Shown: in pieces, positions 25,926 to 33,209 of the stretch
Layout of the letters: every line of letters begins with the position of its first letter
Position numbering within the stretch: the stretch's first letter is position 1
From: Sporomusaceae bacterium UBA7701
GTDB taxonomy: Bacteria; Bacillota; Negativicutes; Sporomusales; UBA7701
DNA length: 33,966 bases
NCBI GenBank assembly: GCA_002482545.1
Contig: DLGF01000024.1
Span: forward strand, 1-33,966
Direction: 5' to 3'
Made by a program: the position numbers and the translations under genes
The notes under the pieces: model-generated
What the model was told of the DNA's origin: nothing
What the model saw: the letters and a program-made list of their open reading frames with translations, nothing else
Databases searched by the model: none

Positions 25926-26930
25926 GTGAACAAGCAGGAGCTTTCAGAAGTATTTCGCGAGTTTATCCAGATGGACCATGTTGTCGGAATCGGAAAAGGC
26001 TATAAGCGGGTCAGGGGGGAAGACACCGGGCAGGAGGCTGTCGTCGTGCTGGTAAGGAAAAAATATCCCAAAAGCGATTTGCAGCGGTCGGCCATTGTCC
26101 CGCGAAAGGCCGGCAATATTCCTACGGATGTCATTGAAGTCGGGGATATCCGCTTGCTGGGCGGCGAACGGACGGGAATCTTTCGCCCAGCGCAGCCCGG
26201 GGTAAGTATCGGCCATTATCAGGTATCCGCCGGGACGTTCGGGGCGGTTGTGCGCGACCGCAGCACCGGGGAGCCGCTGATTCTGTCCAACAATCATGTC
26301 CTGGCCAATCTGAGCGACGGCAAGGATGAACGGTCGACCATCGGCGATCCCATTTTGCAGCCGGCCCTCTACGACGGCGGGGATCCGAAGCAGTCGGTTA
26401 TCGCCCATCTGCGGCGATTTGTGCCGGTTCACCGGGAGGTGGTGACGCCGCAATGCCGAATCGCCCAGTTATTTGAGGCGCTCATCAATAAATGCGTGAA
26501 AGCCTTATATCCCAAATACCAAGTACGGGTATTCCGGGAGAACGAACGGGTCAACCTCATGGACTGCGCGGTAGCGGCCCCGGTGTCGGCGGAGGCGATA
26601 GCGGGGGATATATTGGAAATAGGCCCCATTGCCGGGATAAAAGAACCCAAAGTCGGGATGACGGTAAAGAAGAGCGGGCGAAGCTCCGGGCTCACCCACA
26701 GTATCGTGCTCGCCACCGAGGTGACGCTGCAGGTGGGAATCAGCCGTTCCGAGTTCGGCGTCTTTTCCGACCAGGTGCTGGCCGGTCCGATGAGCAAACC
26801 GGGCGACAGCGGCTCTCTCATCCTGTCGGAGGACAACCACGCTGTGGGACTGTTGTTTGCAGGCTCGGATCAGGCGACGATGTTCAGCAGGATTGATCAT
26901 GTCCTGGACGCGCTTAACGTCACCTTTTAG
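25926..26930 (+). CDS. Trypsin-fold serine protease-like protein
   Basis: This 334-aa protein has a chymotrypsin-like catalytic triad in correct order: His124 in ILSNNHVLAN, Asp213 in LMDCAVAAP and Ser295 in KPGDSGSLIL. The N-terminal 75 residues (VVGIGKGYKRVRG...) form a separate small domain before the protease fold. No signal peptide or PDZ domain is seen, so it differs from HtrA/DegP. The layout is reminiscent of NAL1-like intracellular proteases. GTG 25926 has GGGGAGG 6 nt upstream; a longer frame would lie in the patatin gene. Substrate unknown. A terminator follows. Confidence 0.75.
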   Translation: MNKQELSEVFREFIQMDHVVGIGKGYKRVRGEDTGQEAVVVLVRKKYPKSDLQRSAIVPRKAGNIPTDVIEVGDIRLLGGERTGIFRPAQPGVSIGHYQVSAGTFGAVVRDRSTGEPLILSNNHVLANLSDGKDERSTIGDPILQPALYDGGDPKQSVIAHLRRFVPVHREVVTPQCRIAQLFEALINKCVKALYPKYQVRVFRENERVNLMDCAVAAPVSAEAIAGDILEIGPIAGIKEPKVGMTVKKSGRSSGLTHSIVLATEVTLQVGISRSEFGVFSDQVLAGPMSKPGDSGSLILSEDNHAVGLLFAGSDQATMFSRIDHVLDALNVTF

Positions 26931-26966
26931 ACCCGTTCCCTGATCTACAACCGCACAGTTGACAAA

Positions 26967-26990
26967 AAAACCAGGGTATCCCCTGGTTTT
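26967..26990. terminator. Intrinsic terminator after the protease gene
   Basis: A 10-bp perfect stem AAAACCAGGG/CCCTGGTTTT with a 4-nt loop lies 36 nt after the stop codon. The A and T flanks make it usable in both directions. Confidence 0.8.
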
Positions 26991-27030
26991 ACTGCCTTTG
27001 CGCCGACAATCAAAGACGCTTCCTTTTCAA

Positions 27031-27053
27031 AAGACTTGGCATCGCCAAGTCTT
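27031..27053 (-). terminator. Hairpin downstream of the Coat-F gene
   Basis: A 10-bp perfect stem AAGACTTGGC/GCCAAGTCTT with a 3-nt loop lies 4 nt past the minus-strand stop codon. A short T-run (CTTTT) follows on that strand. Confidence 0.6.
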
Positions 27054-27057
27054 CCTG

Positions 27058-27525
27058 CTAGAGATTACGTTCCTGCTGGCGGTTGCTGTACGGGCGGCCG
27101 GAACGCCCTTGCCCGGCATAGCGGGGTGCCTCGGAAGGCTGCTGTCCCCGGCCTGACATATATTTGCCGAAATCGCGGGAGCCGCTGGTGACGGCATAGC
27201 GGCTATCCGCCTGAGTCGACTGAGCCGGCCGGCCTCCTGACAGCCGTTGCCCCCTTTGGAGCCGCCGGCCGAAATTCTGGCGGTTGGCGCCGGTGGTGTA
27301 CCAGCCTTGCTGCTGCATGAAGCTGAAAAGCATCTGGGCCGTTTCATGCTCGCTTTGCTGAAGCGTCTCGAAGGTGTCACGAATATTGCCGCCGGTAGAT
27401 TCGAGCACGGCATGGTCATAGAGATGGGACATGTATTTCCCGGTCGCCAGGAGATCCATCAACATATCCCGGTCGGAAAGCCGGTTGGTTCGGTTCGGGT
27501 TGTACTTAGTGCCGCGATAAGCCAT
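27058..27525 (-). CDS. Spore coat protein, Coat-F family
   Basis: This 155-aa protein has residues about 16-80 (LSDRDMLMDLLATGKYMSHL...HETAQMLFSFMQQQGWY) matching the ferritin-like Coat-F domain found in proteins of the endospore coat. The C-terminal half is low-complexity, rich in Gln, Arg, Gly and Ser, with no lysine or hydrophobic core, typical of coat proteins that are cross-linked or disordered. The ATG at 27525 follows GAGGTGATGAA. It lies 23 nt after another small coat-like gene, so the two are probably one operon expressed in the mother cell during sporulation. Confidence 0.87.
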   Translation of the reverse strand: MAYRGTKYNPNRTNRLSDRDMLMDLLATGKYMSHLYDHAVLESTGGNIRDTFETLQQSEHETAQMLFSFMQQQGWYTTGANRQNFGRRLQRGQRLSGGRPAQSTQADSRYAVTSGSRDFGKYMSGRGQQPSEAPRYAGQGRSGRPYSNRQQERNL

Positions 27526-27548
27526 TTCATCACCTCAAATTGCTATAA

Positions 27549-27779
27549 TTAATGATACTGCTGGCTGGCTTGACCGTTGGACTGCTGCCCCAGCAGTTGT
27601 TTTAGTCTGTTGGCGTGATGGCGCTTGGTTTTTGCCACCTCGAACAAGAGGGATTTCAAGGCCTGATCCTGGCACTGGTCAGCGTAGACACTGCACTTGG
27701 CCAGGCACAGATTCTCCATCTGAAGGGCATCTTCAAGATAAGACTGTTCCTTTCGGGTTGGGTTGTTGTTGTAAGGCAA
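27549..27779 (-). CDS. Small Coat-F-like (ferritin-like helical) protein
   Basis: This is a 76-aa protein starting at TTG 27779 (MPYNNNPTRKEQ...), with AGGGAGGTGA 5 nt upstream. Starting further up would bypass that ribosome site. The centre is one helical hairpin, with LEDALQMENLCLAKC and LLFEVAKTKRHHANRLKQLLG as its two halves. This fits half of a Coat-F/ferritin-like bundle and is common in small spore-coat paralogues. It is the first gene of the two-gene minus-strand operon. It has two or three cysteines that could form disulphides or bind metal. Family assignment is by pattern only. Confidence 0.7.
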   Translation of the reverse strand: MPYNNNPTRKEQSYLEDALQMENLCLAKCSVYADQCQDQALKSLLFEVAKTKRHHANRLKQLLGQQSNGQASQQYH

Positions 27780-27883
27780 AGCTGTCACCTCCCTGATTTG
27801 CTGAAGGTAATATGTGTAAAAACAGCAAAAACTATACGCCATTTGGCATCTCTTGTCGGAACCAAAGTCTTTTTACGGCGCAA

Positions 27884-27913
27884 AATAAGGCTTGGCCGGA
27901 ACCAAGCCTTATT
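27884..27913 (-). terminator. Terminator of the acidic small-protein gene
   Basis: A 12-bp perfect stem AATAAGGCTTGG/CCAAGCCTTATT with a 6-nt loop lies just past the stop codon of the 27918-28220 gene. On the minus strand it ends in TTATTTTG. Confidence 0.7.
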
Positions 27914-27917
27914 CCCG

Positions 27918-28220
27918 TCAGATCGGGAAAATCATGCTGTCCTGGAAGGAAGACTCGTTTTCCGGCTCGGAATCCGGTTCCTGGAGTTCGGCGTCTTCCG
28001 TAAAACGGTCCGGATCAAAGGTCTCGTTAAATAACCAGGGGATTTCCTGCTGCATGGACATTCCTCCGTGGCCGGCAGTGAGCGGAGCGGCGGTAGGAAA
28101 GGCGGCGCTGCCGGCGAAGTAGTTGTTGGCGTCGATTGCACTGCCGAGATTGCCGATTTCTTCCGCAAATTCGTATAAATGCTGAGTCGAGGCTGATTTG
28201 AAAGACGATTTAAGCTCCAT
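27918..28220 (-). CDS. Acidic small protein of unknown function
   Basis: This 100-aa protein starts at ATG 28220, with GGGGGG 6 nt upstream. The N-terminus (MELKSSFKSASTQHLYEFAEEIG) looks helical and amphipathic, and the middle is Ala/Gly-rich. The last 35 residues are acidic (ETFDPDRFTEDAELQEP and a following Glu/Asp/Ser run). No signal peptide or membrane segment is seen. It precedes two coat-type genes on the same strand but is separated from them by a terminator. A spore-associated role is possible but not shown. I do not recognise the family. Confidence 0.6.
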   Translation of the reverse strand: MELKSSFKSASTQHLYEFAEEIGNLGSAIDANNYFAGSAAFPTAAPLTAGHGGMSMQQEIPWLFNETFDPDRFTEDAELQEPDSEPENESSFQDSMIFPI

Positions 28221-28422
28221 CTGTTTCCCCCCTGCACGACAAAATTTAAGCTATATTTTAGTGTTGCTGAATCATAAAAAAACATACTATCGGGCTAAAC
28301 GGCAAGATTTTACCTTCGCGGCGGTTGTGTCCCGGTCAGGCGGCGCTGAGAGGTCTACGGAAAAAAATGTCGAAAGGGTAGAAGAGGCAAGTTGCCAAAT
28401 TCATTCTGCTGGTGGTGGGACG

Positions 28423-29478
28423 ATGGACAACAAGAACCGGGGAATTCGCGGCTTAGGTGTGGTGATCGGAAATTTGCAGGCCGGGCCACGGAACGCTATT
28501 ACTGATGTTCCGGGGGTAAAAGTCGGACATATTACGCTGGACGACGGTGAGGTTAAGACCGGGGTCACGGCTATTTTGCCGCATCCGGGAAATCTTTTCC
28601 AAGATAAGGTTATGGCTGCCGTCCATGTAATCAACGGGTTCGGGAAAACAACCGGGTCGATTCAAATCGATGAGCTTGGTACAATCGAAACTCCCATTAT
28701 CCTGACCAATACCCTGAGTGTTGGCGTTGCGGTCGATGCGCTGGTCCGATACATGCTGGCCGCCAACGCGGATATCGGTCTTACTGCCGGAACGGTCAAT
28801 CCGGTGGTGGCTGAGTGCAATGACGGCTACCTGAACGACATCCGGGGCGGCCATGTCCGGACGGAACATATTTTTGCCGCTATCGAGGCGGCCGGCGAGC
28901 ACTTTGACCAAGGCGCGGTCGGAGCAGGGACCGGCATGAGCTGTTTCGGCCTCAAGGGCGGCATCGGCAGCGCCTCCCGGCTGCTCGTCCTTAACAACCG
29001 GGCGTATGCTGTCGGGGCGCTCGTGCTGGCTAACTTCGGCCAACTCGAAGATTTGCGGGTCGACGGCCGGCCGGTAGGGGAGAAGATCGCGGCAAAGCTA
29101 AAGACGGAACCGAGTCCGGACAAGGGCTCGATCATTATCGTGCTGGCCACGGATATTCCCCTCTCCGAGCGTCAATTGGCGCGAGTCGCCAAACGGGCGG
29201 CCGTCGGACTCAGCCGGACGGGTTCCTATTTCGGCCACGGCAGCGGCGACATTGTCATCGCCTTTAGCTCCGCCAACCTCGTCAGCCACTATGAAGAACT
29301 GGATATCGTAACAACAAGAATGATCCAGGAAGCCAAAATCAACGATGTATTCCGGGCAGCGGCGGAATGCACCGAGGAGGCTGTCTTGAATGCCCTGGCG
29401 TTTGCCGCTACCACGGTCGGCCGGGCGGGACACATCCGCCGGGCGCTGGGCGACTTCAGCGATTTCATCGGACGCTGA
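28423..29478 (+). CDS. P1/S58 family peptidase (DmpA/BapA-like aminopeptidase)
   Basis: This is a 351-aa N-terminal-nucleophile hydrolase. The family start ITDVPGVKVGHITLDDG, the internal TAGTVNPVVAECNDGYLNDI and GAGTGMSCFGLKGGIGSASR are present. By analogy with DmpA the precursor should self-cleave at the Gly182-Ser183 junction, making Ser183 the nucleophile of the beta-chain. Members hydrolyse D-, beta- or L-aminoacyl amides. ATG 28423 is chosen from homologous N-termini; the upstream ribosome site is weak (GGTGGTGGGACG). The long in-frame extension to 28198 has no homologous content. Confidence 0.87.
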   Translation: MDNKNRGIRGLGVVIGNLQAGPRNAITDVPGVKVGHITLDDGEVKTGVTAILPHPGNLFQDKVMAAVHVINGFGKTTGSIQIDELGTIETPIILTNTLSVGVAVDALVRYMLAANADIGLTAGTVNPVVAECNDGYLNDIRGGHVRTEHIFAAIEAAGEHFDQGAVGAGTGMSCFGLKGGIGSASRLLVLNNRAYAVGALVLANFGQLEDLRVDGRPVGEKIAAKLKTEPSPDKGSIIIVLATDIPLSERQLARVAKRAAVGLSRTGSYFGHGSGDIVIAFSSANLVSHYEELDIVTTRMIQEAKINDVFRAAAECTEEAVLNALAFAATTVGRAGHIRRALGDFSDFIGR

Positions 29479-29532
29479 CCGGCGGGGGGAACTCCTTCGA
29501 GTAAATAGCCCCCAATACTTTACAGCCGGCCT

Positions 29533-29561
29533 GCCTGCATGGGCTCATGCAGGCCATTTTT
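29533..29561 (+). terminator. Intrinsic terminator of the P1 peptidase gene
   Basis: A 9-bp perfect stem GCCTGCATG/CATGCAGGC with the loop GGCT is followed by CATTTTTCTT. It begins 54 nt after the stop codon. Confidence 0.85.
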
Positions 29562-29715
29562 CTTCGGCGCCCCGCCGCGGCGGCCTTTTTAAACTGCCGG
29601 CCGCCGGGAGACTGGGGTGAATATCGCCAAAAGCGATGGAACTTTGGCTTGATAAGCAGTATGATAAAAGTGTCGCTCTAAGCATTGCATGCTGAAAAAT
29701 GGCGAAGGTGATCGA

Positions 29716-30906
29716 ATGGAGATTTGGAAAAGGAATCTATACGTTTGCTGGTTCGGGGTGTTCGCCGCCTCGGCGGGATTGAGCCAGATTACTCCGGTGC
29801 TGCCACTGTATATCGACCTTCTCGGCGTGCACGATATTGCGGAGATCGAACGCTGGTCCGGGATTGCGTTTGGTGTGACCTTCGTTGTAATGGCGGTGGT
29901 CTCGCCAATCTGGGGCCATGCGGCGGATAAATACGGCCGGAAGCCCATGCTGCTGCGGGCCAGCCTGGGGATGGCGGTGGTCATAACCTGTATGGGGTTT
30001 GCGCAGGACGTCTACCAACTAGTCGGTCTGCGACTGATCATGGGGGCAATCTCCGGCTTTATCTCGGCGTCCATCACCCTGGTGGCCACCCAGACGCCCG
30101 CGGAACGCTCCGGCTGGGCGCTCGGAACGCTCTCGACCGGCTCGGTAGGCGGCATGCTGCTGGGTCCGCTGATCGGCGGCTATCTCGCCGACACTATGGG
30201 ACTCAGAAGTGTTTTTCTTGCGACCGGGAGTTTGCTGTTCGTGGCCTTTCTAGCCTCGCTCCTGTTTATCCGGGAAGAGTTTACGCCGTCGGAGAACAAG
30301 TTACCGGGGCTCAGGGAAGTGTGGCGGATGTTGCCTAACCCCCGGATATTGACCGCCATGTTTGTCACGACCTTGATCATGCAAATGGCGCTGATGTCGA
30401 TTCAGCCGATTATTACCGTCTATATTGCCCGTCTCTCGGAAGATACCGGTCATGTTGCCCTGATCGCCGGACTGGTTTTCGCCGCTTCGGGTTTTGCCAG
30501 CATGTTGGCGGCACCGTGGCTCGGCAGACTATCCGACGCGGTCGGCCATCATAAGGTTATCCTCTTGGCTCTGCTGGCCTCAGGCCTGCTGTACCTTCCC
30601 CAGGCGTTCGTGGATAACGCCTGGCAGCTCATGGGGCTGCGGTTTCTGCTGGGGATCGCCACAGCCGGGCTCCTTCCGGCCATCAACTCGCTGGTTAAGC
30701 AAGCTTCGCCCGCCGAAATTGCCGGAAGGGTATTCGGCTATAACCAGTCGGCGCAATTTCTGGGGGCCTTTGGCGGCTCCATCGTCGGCGGGCAACTGGC
30801 GGCGCTTTGGGGCGTCGAATATGTATTTTTTTTCACCGGCGCGCTGTTGCTGCTTAACGCCGGGTGGGTATACCAAAGAATTTATCGAAGCTGCAGCAAC
30901 GGATAA
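29716..30906 (+). CDS. Major facilitator superfamily exporter (MdtG/multidrug type)
   Basis: This 396-aa protein has about 12 hydrophobic segments in two halves. Motif A between helices 2 and 3 is GHAADKYGRKPML, with a weaker copy in the second half (GRLSDAVGHHKVIL). The helix-5 region has GSVGGMLLGPLIGGYLAD, the antiporter motif C pattern of drug exporters. The ATG at 29716 has GAAGGTGAT about 4 nt upstream; the ATG at 29689 adds nine residues without a ribosome site. It likely exports a small hydrophobic compound by proton antiport, with the substrate unknown. It is monocistronic, and Pho-box-like repeats begin 34 nt after its stop codon. Confidence 0.9.
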   Translation: MEIWKRNLYVCWFGVFAASAGLSQITPVLPLYIDLLGVHDIAEIERWSGIAFGVTFVVMAVVSPIWGHAADKYGRKPMLLRASLGMAVVITCMGFAQDVYQLVGLRLIMGAISGFISASITLVATQTPAERSGWALGTLSTGSVGGMLLGPLIGGYLADTMGLRSVFLATGSLLFVAFLASLLFIREEFTPSENKLPGLREVWRMLPNPRILTAMFVTTLIMQMALMSIQPIITVYIARLSEDTGHVALIAGLVFAASGFASMLAAPWLGRLSDAVGHHKVILLALLASGLLYLPQAFVDNAWQLMGLRFLLGIATAGLLPAINSLVKQASPAEIAGRVFGYNQSAQFLGAFGGSIVGGQLAALWGVEYVFFFTGALLLLNAGWVYQRIYRSCSNG

Positions 30907-30939
30907 TAGCGCTACAGGCAAACCACCGGGCCGGCTGAT

Positions 30940-30978
30940 TTCACAAATTGTTCACAGTTCCTTCACGCAAAATACACA
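30940..30978 (+). promoter_or_regulatory. Four-copy Pho-box-like direct repeat array
   Basis: Hexamers TTCACA (30940), TTCACA (30951), TTCACG (30962) and TACACA (30973) recur at exactly 11-bp spacing. This is the geometry of PhoP binding sites, where 6-bp repeats TT(A/T/C)A(C/T)A are separated by 5 bp. TAAAGT at 30988-30993 is a plausible -10 element 9 nt after the last repeat. The start would be near 31000, feeding the short leader that ends at the 31089-31125 terminator. Confidence 0.55.
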
Positions 30979-30999
30979 ATATTGGTGTAAAGTAAAAAA

Positions 31000-31125
31000 A
31001 GAACAAGGTAATTTTCAACCCTGGCTATGAATTGCTGTTTTTCCAATCCCTCCAGTTTGGAAAGCCCTGTAGCCGGGTTTATACCGACAGTGCCTAGAAA
31101 AATTTGTGCTAGGCACTTTTTTTAT
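31000..31125 (+). ncRNA. Candidate structured leader or small RNA ahead of Ku
   Basis: Between the repeat array and a terminator lies about 125 nt with several pairings: TTTCCAA/TTGGAAA at about 31044-31066, a GGG/CCC and GGTTTATACC region at about 31066-31086, and the terminator stem. A 38-codon frame from 31027 has no ribosome site and runs through the terminator. It could be a small RNA or an attenuating leader of the Ku operon. I match it to no known riboswitch class. Confidence 0.35.
31089..31125 (+). terminator. Intrinsic terminator upstream of the Ku operon
   Basis: A 9-bp perfect stem AGTGCCTAG/CTAGGCACT with an 11-nt loop is followed by TTTTTTTATTTT. It is far from the MFS stop codon (182 nt), so it most likely ends a separate short transcript. 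The following stretch, 31126-31285, has a TTCCG/CGGAA stem near 31222-31237 but no gene. Confidence 0.85.
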
Positions 31126-31285
31126 TTTCCCTCGCTGGATTGATTGACCGAACCATGTATAGGGGCCCGGTCCTGGCGCAAACTACTCAAGACGCGAATA
31201 AAAGGACGGATTAACGAGGGTTTCTTCCGAGGCCGGAAGCCCCGGAGCCGCCAATCGGACCGCAGAGGATTCGGGTGATAAGCCA

Positions 31286-31417
31286 ATGGCAACCCTGCTG
31301 TTTCATATGTTCGTTACCCCGTTCCTGGTGATGGCCGCCATGGTCGCGGTGCTCATCCTGCAGGCGGCAGGCCGGGTCGCCTCCCGCGTCAAAGAAGCGT
31401 TGCTGGAGTCAGAGTGA
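31286..31417 (+). CDS. 43-aa single-pass membrane protein
   Basis: This frame is too short for routine calling. ATG 31286 is preceded by GGGTGAT, and the frame runs 43 codons to TGA. Residues about 5-27 form one continuous hydrophobic helix (FVTPFLVMAAMVAVLILQAA in the core), followed by a basic-then-acidic tail (GRVASRVKEALLESE). It lies 18 nt before ku, and the ku ribosome site falls in that gap, so the two are likely co-transcribed. I do not recognise it. Confidence 0.6.
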   Translation: MATLLFHMFVTPFLVMAAMVAVLILQAAGRVASRVKEALLESE

Positions 31418-31435
31418 AAAGGAGGGGAGGGGGAT

Positions 31436-32257
31436 ATGCCCAGGCCGGTATGGGGCGGAGCGATCAGCTTTGGGTTGGTGAACGTCCCGGTTCGGTTGTT
31501 TACCGCGGTGCAAAAAAAAACCATCCGCTTTCATCAGCTCAGAAAGGGGGATGGATGCAGAATCAACTTTAAGAAAATATGTCCGCTGGACGGCAAGGAA
31601 GTCGGCCAGGAGGAGATCGTAAAAGGCTATGAGGTTTCTCCCGACCGGTACATCGAAATAACCGCCGAGGAACTTGAGGCCGTTTATCCGGAAAAAACCA
31701 GGGCCATCGCAATCGAGGATTTTGTCAGCCTCAGCCGGATCGACCCTCTTTACTTCGAAAACACCTATTATGTTGTTCCCGAGCCTGGAGCGGCCAAACC
31801 CTATACTTTGCTATTGGCGGCCATGCGGCGGACCGGCAAAATCGGCATCGCCCGGGTCGTGATCCGCAATAAAGAGTATTTGGCGGCCTTGCGCCCTCTG
31901 ACTAAGGCCTTAGCGCTGTCCACCCTGTATTTTGCCGACGAAATTGTTTCCCAGGACCAGTTTGAGGACGCCGGGGAGCAATATCTCCCGGGCCGGAAAG
32001 AGCTGGATATGGCCCTGGCGCTTATCCGCTCGATGACCAAGGATTTCTCGCCGGAATTATACCCTGACACCTACCGGGAGCGGGTGAGGGAATGGATGGA
32101 AGATAAGGCGGCGGGCGAGGCCCTCGAGGCCCGACCGGCCAAACAAGAAGAGGGAGCGAAAGTTATCGACCTGATGGCGGCCCTCGAAGCCAGCTTAAAA
32201 GCCGCAAAGGCGGCATCGCCGGCCAAGCCGAAAAGGAAAAAGACTTCCGCCCGCTGA
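31436..32257 (+). CDS. ku: Ku-type DNA end-binding protein
   Basis: This 273-aa bacterial Ku forms the homodimeric ring that binds double-strand DNA ends in non-homologous end joining. The diagnostic N-terminus (PRPVWGGAISFGLVNVPVRL) is complete, as are the DEIV/CPLDGKEV-like core segments (KKICPLDGKEVGQEEIVKGY and LYFADEIVSQ). The C-terminal tail is lysine/alanine-rich (KAAKAASPAKPKRKKTSAR), as in bacterial Ku proteins where it aids DNA binding. ATG 31436 has AAGGAGGGGAGG upstream. The partner ligase LigD is not in the window. Ku often protects germinating spores. Confidence 0.96.
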   Translation: MPRPVWGGAISFGLVNVPVRLFTAVQKKTIRFHQLRKGDGCRINFKKICPLDGKEVGQEEIVKGYEVSPDRYIEITAEELEAVYPEKTRAIAIEDFVSLSRIDPLYFENTYYVVPEPGAAKPYTLLLAAMRRTGKIGIARVVIRNKEYLAALRPLTKALALSTLYFADEIVSQDQFEDAGEQYLPGRKELDMALALIRSMTKDFSPELYPDTYRERVREWMEDKAAGEALEARPAKQEEGAKVIDLMAALEASLKAAKAASPAKPKRKKTSAR

Positions 32258-32369
32258 GCGATGTTGCCGGGTGCATATTCTGGCAAATATCGTCAGGCAT
32301 AAGTCGCCGTTTTTCTACGAATAATGAAAGCGTATCAGTAATCTAAGCTTACGAGGAGGACGATTCCCA

Positions 32370-32627
32370 GTGCCTAAAACTCTTTATGTCGGTAACCTGC
32401 CTTGGCGAATCACCGAAGCCGAGCTCGAGGACGTATTCCGCCCCTATGGAACCGTTATATCGAGCCGGATTATCAGCGACCGGGAAACCGGCCGGTCGAG
32501 GGGGTTCGGTTTTGTGGAAGTGGACGACGCTGACGCGGAAAAAATGATTTCCGCCGTCAATGAGACCGAGGTTGGCGGACGGCAGATCGTTGTAAATGAA
32601 TCCAAGCCAAGGCAGGGCTATCAATAG
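32370..32627 (+). CDS. RRM-type RNA-binding protein
   Basis: This 85-aa protein consists of a single RNA-recognition motif. RNP2 is LYVGNL (residues 5-10) and RNP1 is RGFGFVEV (about 44-51), with the beta-alpha-beta spacing intact and the aromatic residues Tyr6, Phe46 and Phe48 present for base stacking. The GTG at 32370 follows GAGGAGGA by about 9 nt. There is no auxiliary domain beyond a short KPRQGYQ tail. Such small bacterial RRM proteins are thought to bind RNA, for example in cold or stress response. It has its own terminator. Confidence 0.92.
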   Translation: MPKTLYVGNLPWRITEAELEDVFRPYGTVISSRIISDRETGRSRGFGFVEVDDADAEKMISAVNETEVGGRQIVVNESKPRQGYQ

Positions 32628-32643
32628 ACTTGCGCCGACAGAC

Positions 32644-32676
32644 GAAAAAAAACAGGCTAGCGCCTGTTTTTTTTTC
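32644..32676. terminator. Bidirectional intrinsic terminator
   Basis: Stem AACAGGC/GCCTGTT around TAGC is extended by an A8 run on the left and a T9 run on the right. It lies between the convergent RRM gene and the 101-aa minus-strand gene and serves both. Confidence 0.92.
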
Positions 32677-32715
32677 GTTGGTGTGTGTAGCAAATTGATT
32701 ATTTATTATATAGGT

Positions 32716-33021
32716 TTATATAGGTGACGGGCCGATCAGTTGAATGTTGATGGTATTGATGGCGACAAGTGTGCCGATCGGAAAAGTCAAAGCCCCGAAG
32801 ACTGCTGCGACGGTCAGCTGGATCACGAGAAATTCCGGTTCCAAATCCGCATCGACATTTACGACCGGAGCCGGAACGACAAACGGCGGGCAATCGTGCT
32901 TGCGACTTTCGATCTGGGCCACCAGCGTTCCCACTACCGGGATTCCCCCAGTTAATACAACGCCGACTTCAACACCGGGAAGCAGTTTTATTTCTTCTAG
33001 AAACTTCTGAAATGCCGGCAT
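32716..33021 (-). CDS. 101-aa protein of unknown function
   Basis: This product starts at ATG 33021, 9 nt after AAGGAGTGA; a GTG four codons earlier overlaps that ribosome site and is unlikely. The N-terminal 20 residues (MPAFQKFLEEIKLLPGVEVG) are helical. The rest is rich in Val, Pro and Ile with repeated beta-like stretches (GGIPVVGTLVAQIES, FVVPAPVVNVDADLEPEF, AINTINIQLIGPSP). No signal peptide, and no clear membrane helix, though TVAAVFGALTFPIGTLVAI is hydrophobic. Its composition recalls some spore-surface proteins, but I do not recognise a family. A CATACTAT at 33073-33066 on the minus strand may be a sporulation-type -10. Confidence 0.6.
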   Translation of the reverse strand: MPAFQKFLEEIKLLPGVEVGVVLTGGIPVVGTLVAQIESRKHDCPPFVVPAPVVNVDADLEPEFLVIQLTVAAVFGALTFPIGTLVAINTINIQLIGPSPI

Positions 33022-33209
33022 CTGATCTCTCACTCCTTAACACTTAATATGGTTTTACCTGGTATATAGTATGTTGGTATTATCGGGAACGTGATATGTT
33101 TAGCAAGCCCTTATCATGCCTGAGGCTTTTGCGGAAAATTACCTCTCTCCCGGCGTTAAGTTAACATAATAGATATTATCGGACGTAAAAATCCAGGAAT
33201 AAACAGCGC

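Noticed and set aside
28280..28290. CATACTATC as a sigma-G -10 element for the P1 peptidase
   Set aside because: The -10-like core is present, but no matching -35 lies at 17-18 bp.
28198..28422. In-frame N-terminal extension of the P1 peptidase
   Set aside because: The extension runs over the promoter region of the opposite gene and has no family content. The family starts at ATG 28423.
31040..31090. Possible cyclic-di-GMP (GEMM) riboswitch, because GTAGCCGGGTTTATACCGA resembles its 3' end
   Set aside because: The required 5' parts (GGGCAAACC-type and GACGCAAAG-type segments) are absent upstream, so the resemblance is partial only.
31027..31143. 38-codon frame inside the leader ahead of Ku
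   Set aside because: It has no ribosome binding site and runs straight through the 31089-31125 terminator.
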